Shown: piece by piece, positions 26,928 to 34,400 of the stretch
Position numbering within the stretch: position 1 is the stretch's first letter
Layout of the letters: each line of letters begins with the position of its first letter
From: Gordoniibacillus chartarius
GTDB taxonomy: Bacteria > Bacillota > Bacilli > Paenibacillales > NBRC-103111
Direction of reading: 5' to 3'
DNA: 64,000 nt
Assembly: GCF_042432825.1 (NCBI RefSeq)
Contig: NZ_JBHLWN010000100.1
Span: forward strand, 8,086-72,085
Translations under genes and position numbers: made by a program
Notes under the pieces: generated by a model
Seen by the model: only the letters and a program-made list of their open reading frames with translations
Told to the model about the DNA's origin: nothing
Databases searched by the model: none

Positions 26928-27227
26928 GTGCTCTTCTGGTTTTTTGTCGGTATGGTCGTCCTGCAGCTGGTGCTGTCTGGTCTTGGCCTTCCGGTGCTGA
27001 TCATTGTAGACGTCGCTTTAGCCCTCACGCTGCTGTTTGCGATTTATCGGCGGCTCGGCGACATCGCTAGCGGAGACTATCGGCGGGAGGCGGAGGAGAA
27101 GCGAGCTCGGCTGGAGCGGCTAATGCAGGCCGAAGCGGAGGAGGCAGCGCGGTCGAAGCAATGGGACGAGACCGATCTGCCGTCGCGCAAAGACATCAGG
27201 GAGCTTGCAGACGAGGAAGACAAGTAG
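26928..27227 (+). CDS. Small membrane protein with charged helical tail
   Basis: A GTG at 26928 with CGGAGGGA six bases upstream is the likely start (99 residues), rather than the TTG at 26898. Two hydrophobic segments (about 3-20 and 23-40) are followed by a Glu/Arg/Ala-rich helix (EEKRARLERLMQAEAEEAAR) likely to form a cytoplasmic coiled coil. I do not recognise a family. Confidence 0.7.
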   Translation: MLFWFFVGMVVLQLVLSGLGLPVLIIVDVALALTLLFAIYRRLGDIASGDYRREAEEKRARLERLMQAEAEEAARSKQWDETDLPSRKDIRELADEEDK

Positions 27228-27238
27228 CGCATAGACAG

Positions 27239-27277
27239 GAGCTTATTCTTCGTAGGAGGAGTAAGCTCTTGTTTGTG
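27239..27277 (+). terminator. Rho-independent terminator
   Basis: GAGCTTATTC and GAGTAAGCTC pair over 10 bp (with G-U) around a 10-nt loop, followed by TTGTTTGTG, 11 bases after the preceding stop. It closes the upstream unit just before the mobile element. Confidence 0.7.
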
Positions 27278-27350
27278 TTACGTATAGGATTGCGCGCGTT
27301 TATGCTGCAAATATCGACTAGGAGGCGTGTTTCTTACCGCATGTCGGCTT

Positions 27351-27355
27351 GCGGG
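27351..27355 (+). repeat. Target-site duplication, left copy (GCGGG)
   Basis: GCGGG abuts the left TGT terminus of the element, and an identical GCGGG abuts the right ACA terminus at 28178. A perfect 5-bp duplication is what Tn7-type transposases generate. Confidence 0.85.
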
Positions 27356-27500
27356 TGTTAAGTGAAAATAAAGTGTTAGACTGAATGCCTTGATTTGGCG
27401 CCGATTATCGTAGTTAGAAAGGTCAGCTTCATAAAAATAAGTAATAGACTGGATTAAAAACAGCAGGTAGCTTAGGACTGAAAAATAAAGCCCTAGACTA
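27356..27500 (+). repeat. Left transposon end: terminus plus three spaced transposase-site-like repeats
   Basis: The repeats read TGAAAATAAAGTGTTAGACT(G) at 27363-27383, TAAAAATAAGTAATAGACTG at 27432-27451 (one base shorter), and GAAAAATAAAGCCCTAGACT(A) at 27480-27500. The shared core is AAAATAA...TAGACT. The spacing is wide and uneven, as at the left end of Tn7. Confidence 0.85.
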
Positions 27501-27534
27501 CCGCTGTTCTATTGAACTAACATTTCCCGTTAGC

Positions 27535-27696
27535 TTAATTGCGGTTTTGCTTTTTTATTATTTCAATTAATCGATATATAGCATCTTCAAGTATCTTGCT
27601 TTGCCTTACTTGACGTGACATATGTAAGTTAATGCTGATCAATGTAAGCACCATAATAACCAACAACACTATAATTGCTGTAGAAAAAAAGTCCAA
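27535..27696 (-). CDS. 53-aa single-helix membrane protein carried by the element
   Basis: On the reverse strand a strong ATAGGAGGT site lies six bases before a TTG at 27696. The frame encodes an N-terminal hydrophobic helix (STAIIVLLVIMVLTLISINL) and a charged amphipathic tail (SRQVRQSKILEDAIYRLIEI) ending in KKQNRN. It lies 56 bases downstream of the other small ORF in the same orientation, so the two may be one transcript. The perfect ribosome-binding site makes it credible despite its size. Function unknown. Confidence 0.6.
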   Translation of the reverse strand: MDFFSTAIIVLLVIMVLTLISINLHMSRQVRQSKILEDAIYRLIEIIKKQNRN

Positions 27697-27752
27697 ACGC
27701 TAGACCTCCTATTGTTTTGACTGGCCGACTGCCGCCGTACTATCGTTCCCAG

Positions 27753-27992
27753 TTAGTACAATGACTTTCCCCTTAATCGGAAGAATGAATAACTGGTAAT
27801 ACAGATACCTCCAGCCAAGGTCTTTCCCCAGAAGTCATAAGTAAACACGGGAAAAAACTCCCACATATTCGTTGGTCCTGACATAGGGCTATTGTTGTTG
27901 TAGGGGTAAGCAAAAATGGATGGTGCAAAGGAAATAACAATTAGAGCTATTCCGAGTATCAGACAGATGAAATGAACTACTTGCTTCACCAT
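27753..27992 (-). CDS. 79-aa two-helix membrane protein carried by the element
   Basis: The frame opens at 28028, but GGAGG five bases before the ATG at 27992 points to a 79-residue protein starting MVKQVVHFICLILGIAL. The first helix spans about 3-27. A loop rich in Asn, Pro and Tyr (YPYNNNSPMSGPTNMWEFFP) follows, then a second helix (about 51-70) and a basic end. I recognise no family. It is one of only two cargo genes in the transposon. Confidence 0.65.
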   Translation of the reverse strand: MVKQVVHFICLILGIALIVISFAPSIFAYPYNNNSPMSGPTNMWEFFPVFTYDFWGKTLAGGICITSYSFFRLRGKSLY

Positions 27993-28035
27993 TCCGTCCT
28001 CCATGGATCTTTCTTGGACTATTAACACCCTAATT

Positions 28036-28044
28036 ACTATACCA
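28036..28044 (-). promoter_or_regulatory. Extended -10 element upstream of the cargo ORFs
   Basis: On the reverse strand TGGTATAGT forms an extended -10 (TGnTATAGT), about 44 bases before the 79-aa ORF. No good -35 box is seen, as is common with extended -10 promoters. Confidence 0.4.
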
Positions 28045-28087
28045 TATATTGGAACTATCCTGCCCGTTTAACTTAATGGCGCGGCGG

Positions 28088-28177
28088 TAGTCTAAAACTT
28101 TATTTCCTCAGTCTACAACTATATTTTCACAGTCTTACACTTTATTTTTCAGTCTTATACTTTATTTTCATTGAACA
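28088..28177 (-). repeat. Right transposon end: terminus plus four contiguous transposase-site-like repeats
   Basis: On the forward strand the copies are TAGTCTAAAACTTTATTTCC (28088-28107), CAGTCTACAACTATATTTTC (28109-28128), CAGTCTTACACTTTATTTTT (28130-28149) and CAGTCTTATACTTTATTTTC (28150-28169), then ATTGAACA to the terminus. They repeat every 20-21 bp with no gaps and are inverted relative to the left-end copies. This packed array matches the right-end layout of Tn7. Confidence 0.88.
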
Positions 28178-28182
28178 GCGGG
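28178..28182 (+). repeat. Target-site duplication, right copy (GCGGG)
   Basis: It is identical to the five bases before the left terminus. Confidence 0.85.
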
Positions 28183-28487
28183 AACGGATAACGGAGCGAA
28201 ACGGGCAGGCGGAACTCATTGATAATTGAGCTAACGGAACGTCGGTGCTTTATTTGGCGGAAAACAATCCCTTTCGAGAGGCCTACGGAACGACGATCTC
28301 TTTTTTTGTTCAAATATCCACCTCACTTCGACAAACCTCGCAAATGACAGTCACGGGCACACAACGTGACGCGTCACTGCGGAAATTATGATCATAGTCT
28401 CTAGCTCCTGCCAGGCAAATATTGGATGATGGACGATGAGTTATGTGCGCGCACTCAAAACCCATTACGGCTAGGAGTTGAAGCGAA
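28183..28487. other. Intergenic DNA between the transposon and the SLH protein gene
   Basis: No gene is evident. ACGGAACG occurs at 28234 and 28285, 51 bases apart, each continuing as CG(T/A)CG(G/A)T followed by a T-rich stretch, suggesting a degenerate repeat family. A promoter for the large SLH gene must lie here, but I could not pick one with confidence. Confidence 0.4.
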
Positions 28488-31400
28488 GTGAGGCTTCGTG
28501 CCAAAGCAATCTTGTCTCATGTTCTTATTGCTGCGCTGCTCGGCGGGCTGATCCCGAAGGCTGCCGCCGATACGACGATTCCCTTGAGTGAGGAGGAGCA
28601 AGCGCTTCTCTCGAAAATGGTGGCGCAGAACCTGAACGTGACTTCTGCAGTTTACGGTCAGGCCCAACAAGCCGCGGTACTGGAAGCGCCTGTATTGGAC
28701 CCGCTGCCTGCGGTCGGGAATAAAAAGTCCTTGCTGATCAAGGGCTCGGCTGCAGTCGGTGCAAGCATTCAAGTATATCGAATCGAAGGCGAGCAGCGGA
28801 TCGTGGCCGCAAACACAGTGACAGACGAAGAAGGGCGGTTCACCGCAACCGTTACTTTGGCGGATGAGGGCGCGTACCGGTTCGCCGCGGCGGCAACGCT
28901 GGACTTTCTCGCGTTCAGCCCGCTGTCCGAGACGGTTCAGACCGAGCTCGATACGATCCCGCCCGATCGTCCCACCAATGGGACCTGGGTCATGCCCGAG
29001 CCGGGGATCATCGCCTTGCAATGGTCGCCTCCAAGCGGAGAAGCAGTAGACAAATATATCGTATCGCGAAACGGTATCAAGCTGGCCGAGACGGGAGAAA
29101 CCTTCTACCAGGACTACACCCAGGAGCCGGGAGCTTTCTATCGCTACAAAATATATGGGGTTGACGCGGCAGGCAACGGGACGGATTATTACAGCTTGCA
29201 GATCGCCGCCGGGATTCCCGAGCACGAGCTGAATCGTTTGAATCCTGTAACCCATGGAGCCGATGTGCTGCAGGCGATCGTTAGCGGCAATGGAGTCTAT
29301 ACGGCGATTGCAGAGTCGGCGGCTGTCGAAGAGGAGCAGCAAAAGCAATGGCTTCATCTCGTTAACCTGCAAACTTCGGCGAAGGAACCGGTCTTCGAAG
29401 CGTCCGCCGAGGCGGAGACGATCAAGGACATCACCATAAGCGAAAATGGCGATGTTCTCGCCTTCACGGCCGGAACGGACGGGAAGACCGGGGCGCTCTA
29501 TGTGTATGACCGCGCTGCCAAGCTTCTGAAGCCCGTGCCGGGAGCGGAAAGCGGCGTGATGAAAGCGCAGACGCTTCTGGACGGCTCGGCGGTGCTGTTC
29601 GTGCAATCCGGAGTCGGCGGCACACCGGACCTCTACCGGTACGAGCGGGCTCAAGACCGTGTCACCAAGCTGCCTAGGCCTGAGCCCTGGGATCAGACGG
29701 TGAACGAATTCGCTTTCTCGGCAAACGGCAGTATGTTCGCCTACTCTCATGAGTACGATGACGGGTATCGGAACGCCCTCTACGCTTACGATCTGGACAA
29801 CGGGGCTACGGAAAAAATCAGCGACGACAGCCTCCGGCCGGTACTAAGCAGCGATGGACGATACATGATGTATGTCGGCGACGGTGTTGAGCTTTACGAC
29901 CTCGTTTCGCATAGCAACGCTGAGCTGCAGGAAGGCTCCGGCGAGGACGACTATGTCCCGATGCAGGTGAGCGATGACGGAAAACAGGCTGTATTTTCCA
30001 TACGCGACCTGTTTGATGAAGACGGCAAAAACCGTCTCGTCCTCATGAATGTGGAGGAAGGCAGCAAGCTTGGGCTGGGCAACCCGGCGACGCTGAAAGG
30101 AAAGGCCAGCATGACGAAGGATGGCGAAACGATTCTTTACGTCGATCAGGATACGTCCAAGCGGAGCGGCGGCCGCTTCCCGACTGCCGCCTACAAGTAT
30201 TGCCTGACCGATTGCCAGTCGGCGCCTCCGGAAGATAAGCTGATCGTCGACGTGTTTTGGATGGCTGATTCTTACAGCGCCCGCCAAGCATCGCTCGGTG
30301 AACATGTTGCCGTTCGTATGGAAGGCGCATCGGGCAGCGAAGTATCGATGGATGTTGTGTACCAAGAGGTGTCCCCGGATTCCGAGGTGCGAACCGAGCG
30401 GACGAAGCGGGTTGCCATGACGGAATCCGCGCCGGGCACTTACAGGGCCGAGCTGCTTCTCGAGGAAGGAATGGCGGAGATCACCTCCGTTCGCGTCACC
30501 GCGACGAAGGACGGACGGACGGCGGACCAGACGGCAAGCCATCTTCCCCTGCAAGTATCCGGCAAACTGAACGTGAAGCTGGAGGCTCCGGCCGGGGCCA
30601 AGCTCGAAGGCGCCAACGTTCACGCCTGGAGTACGGCTCGGTATTCGGGACGAAGTGCTGTGCTCGACGCTGCAGGGCAAGCGTCGCTGGCGCTCGCAGC
30701 CGCTTCCGATTATCACGTGCTGGTGCAGGGACCGGACGGACAGCGTTGGGCGGATACGTCTTCCCATGCTCTGCAGGTCCGGCAAGGCTTGACGGCGGAG
30801 GTAAGCTTGCCTGTACGGATTCCTGCGCTGCTGCAGGCGACAGTCAAGAACGATCAGAACCGTCCGATTCCGGGTGCGGTCATTACGATCCGGGATCGCG
30901 GCAGCTCCGAACGGCTGGCGGCGATCATGACGAACGAAGACGGCTATGCTTCGATTCCGGTCGGGTATATCGGTCAAGAGGTGCTGGTCGAAGTCCGCAA
31001 TCCCGGCTTGTATGAGCACCCCGAGCCAAGGTCCGTCACGTTAGCGCAGACGAATCCGCTGACCTGGCAGGCGGGAATTGCAAAGGCTCCGGTCAGCGGT
31101 CTGGTCACCGATGAACAGGGCCGTCCGGCCAAGAACGTAACGGTGATCGTTACGCAGCCGGGCTTCCGCGATACCGCCGTAACGGGTGAAGACGGCATGT
31201 ACGCCATGCAGGCAGCGATCGGTCCGGTTCATATCGAAGCCGCGCAGGAGATGTCGCCGTTCTGGGTAACCGCTCAGGCGGAGCCAATGACCATTCCCCG
31301 CGAAGGCGTGGTGAAGAATCTCCAGGTATCCTCCAAAGGACAGGCGGAGGTCGCCTTCGAGCTCTGGGTGAAGGAGGTCGGCGTCGAATGGCGGTCGATT

Positions 31401-34400
31401 GAGATGAACCCTTTGCTCGCCAGCTCGAACAGTTACCGTCTGTCGCTGATGAGAGCACAAACCGACGGATCTGGCTGGTCGCCGGTCGCGTCTCAGACAC
31501 GAGACAACAAGCTGTTGTTCGAAGCAAGATCCGGCGAGCAAATTCGTTTATGCGCCAGCGGGGTATATCAGCAATTCGCGACCGCCTGTCAGGAGCTTAC
31601 ATTAAGCGAGGAGCGCAAGGCGGAGACGGAGCTTCGTTTGGCGGAATTCGGCGAAGTTCGGGGGACGATCGTTACGGAAGGCGAACGGCCCTGGTACCAA
31701 ACGGTTATCGCTTATCGTCTGGATGCGGCCGGAAAGACGGTCGGGAGCGGGATGTCCTTCAGCGGCGCCTCGCCGTTCCGCTGGAATTTCCCGGAATCCG
31801 GCCGCTACTTGATTACGGTTCATACCACTTATTTGAACGGGAAGAGGTCTGTACTTCATAGAGAAATTGAGGTTGAAGCCGGGGAGTCGACCGATATCGG
31901 GCAGCTCACCGTCCAGCCGCCGGGAAGATTTGCGGGCGTAGAGGGCAATGCTCTGCACATGGTGACGAACGAGGCGGCGAAGGGCGGTACCGTCTCGCTG
32001 CGCGGAACGTTCCTCGTACAGGGCGCTCCTCCTGTCGAAAATGCCGAGCTGCTGCTATCCGTGCCAAGCGGCGCAACCCTGCAGGAAGCAAGCGTGACCC
32101 TGGACGGAGTTCCGGCTCAGGCGATCAAGCAATCGGATTCGCTCTATACCATCCCGCTGGGGGATATTGCGCCGGGTCGTTCCGGAGTCGTCACGTACCG
32201 GCTGAAGCTGGATGAGAATATGGAGGCGGATGCGGTCCAGGCAAGCTTGGACATTCGCTACGGTCCTGCTGCGGCTCGCATTACGGAGACGATCGGTACC
32301 GTTACCGCTCCGATCATCGGAACGACGCTGGATGCCCCGGCATCGATCAATTCTTTATCGCTTGTCGTATCGGGCCGGGCTCCGGCTAACAGCCGAGTGC
32401 TGGTCTACGACCAGGAGCAATTGCTCGGAGAGACGCAAAGCTCGCCGGGCGGCTATTGGAAGCTGGAGATTACGCTAAAGGACAAAGTGCTGCAGCCGCT
32501 CCACGGCTTGGAAGCCAAATCAATCGAAGCTGACGGCACGGAGCTGATCTCCAAAGAACGGATCGTCGAATACGATCCTACCGCGCCGCAGCCCGCACTG
32601 CTCCGAATCAACGGAAGAGCCGCCGATTTGCAACAAGGTGCGCCGCGGGTAGTGGTCCGTCCAGGCCTGATGTATTTTGTACTGGACTTTGAGCACCCCG
32701 AACGGGTGAAAGATGCCCGGCTGCATGTAGGGCAGCATGAAGTCGGATTAAGTCCGAGGAAAGAAGGCGGACTGATCGGCATGCTCAACACATCAAATGG
32801 ACTCGGATCCGTATACTTGGACTACGATGTCGCCCCGAGGCCGTTCGCTCCGCCGGAGGCTACCTACGAAGAAATGCGGGCATCGCTGCCGAAGGCGTTT
32901 CAAGAGATGAAGACAGAGCTGGAGCCGGCCAGGGCGGCCGATCCGAAGACAGGAACGGTGTACTCCCCGAAAGCCGTCATTACGTCGCCAAGCATGCCGC
33001 AGGTGAGGATGGAGACGGAGCTGAGCGTAACCCCGGCGCCTGACTTTGTGCCGGAGCCGCTGCCGGACGGGGCTCCGCCGATCTACAATTTGAAGGTGAA
33101 CCGGAGCATTCAGGGCTCGAGCATGAAGCTCGAAATCGATGCCTACACGACGGTTGAAGAGCTCGGCCCCGAGCTGAAGACCGCCATGAATGCGAAAGCG
33201 AGTCTAAAGGGCGTCCGGCTGCATATTCAGGAGAATATTTTCAATTATTACGATCTGTACGACACGATCACATCCGCAATCGATTATAAGGATCAGTTGC
33301 AGGATTTGGAAGATCTTATGAATGAGATCGAGGGCATCGATTGCTTGCCGCAGAGCCGAATTCCCTATTACGACAAGGCGCTTGTCAACTTGGCGGACCA
33401 TTACCTGGGCAATCTCGTATGGAATTACACCGGAACGTTGACCGGCATTGCGTTTGCCGCGTCGGGCTTCGGCATCGTCGCCGGCCTTGTCGTTACCGCG
33501 GTCACTTTCGCTGTCAGCTACGCGCAGAAACAGCAAATCGAGAAGGAATATGAAAAGCTGAAGGCCGACATCGAAGCTGACAAGAAAGCCGCTGCCGCCG
33601 ATCCCGAATGCAAGAAGGAACCGAAGGACAAGAGCGAAGAGCCGGAGCGGCCTGACCGTCTGCCGCCGGGACTGCCGATCTGTTATCCGATCTACATCTA
33701 CGATCCGAGCGGGTATGTGTACGAAACGGTGCCGAGCAACCGGATTTTCGGTGCGACGGCTACCGTGTTTCAGCAAAATCCCGAAGACGGCCAGTGGATG
33801 CCGTGGAACGCCGAATGGTTCGGCCAGGTGAACCCGCAGACGACGAACGGCGAAGGCAAGTACGGCTGGGACGTTCCGGAGGGCTGGTGGAAGGTCCGCT
33901 ACGAGAAGGAAGGGTATGAAACGGCCTGGAGCCGGGAGCTGGAAGTGCTGCCGCCGCATTTTGACGTGAACGTTCCGCTTCTTTCCCGGGCGGCGCCGGA
34001 GGTCGAGTCGGTGTATGCGGTGGAGCAGGGCGGTAAGTTGCAGGTGAATTTCAGCAAATATATGATGCCGGAGACGCTGCAGGCCGATTCGTTCGCGCTG
34101 ACCCGTACGGTGAACGGGGCCGAGCAGCCGATCGCTGTTCAGGTAGAGCCGTGGCGAGTCGAGAAGGATCCGCAAAACCGCGAATGGGCGCGTGCAGTCC
34201 TGCTGACGCCGGCTGCGCCGTTCACACCGGGAGAGAAAGTGCGGGTGCGCATCGATACGGCTCCGGCCAGCTACGCCGAGGTACAGCTGGGAAGTCCTTA
34301 CGATGCCGAGGTGGAAATAAACGTTAACTTGCCGGTACCGCCGGATGCGGTCGGTGAGGCGGAGGCGATTCCGGCCGCGGATGCGCTTATGGTACAGTGG

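Larger units (their letters stand above)
27356..28177. mobile_element. 822-bp non-autonomous transposon with Tn7-type ends
   Basis: The element starts TGTTAAGTGAAAATAAAG and its other end, read inward from the reverse strand, starts TGTTCAATGAAAATAAAG; the first 30 bases of the two ends agree at 26 positions. Each end carries repeated 20-21-bp sites: three separated copies on the left (about 140 bp) and four head-to-tail copies on the right (about 90 bp). That asymmetry, the TGT...ACA termini and the 5-bp GCGGG duplication are the hallmarks of Tn7 and its relatives, whose TnsB transposase binds such repeats. No transposase, TnsC-like ATPase, target-selection gene or CRISPR repeat is inside, so it must be mobilised in trans. 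The interior is visibly AT-rich compared with its neighbours and holds two tiny reverse-strand ORFs. Tn5053/Tn402-type elements also use TGT ends and 5-bp duplications, so the exact subfamily is inference. Confidence 0.88.

Noticed and set aside
27363..28170. Reading the 20-21-bp repeats at both ends as a CRISPR array or regulatory iterons
   Set aside because: There are no unique spacers of constant length. The repeats sit in inverted orientation at both ends of an element with matching termini and a perfect 5-bp duplication, which fits transposase sites better.
27356..28177. CRISPR-associated transposon (CAST) remnant
   Set aside because: Tn7-type ends alone do not indicate CAST; no Cas gene, CRISPR repeat or TniQ-like gene is in or near the element.
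28455..29750. 431-codon reverse-strand frame over the start of the SLH gene
   Set aside because: Antisense shadow: the forward frame has a signal peptide and recognisable domains, while the reverse product has none.
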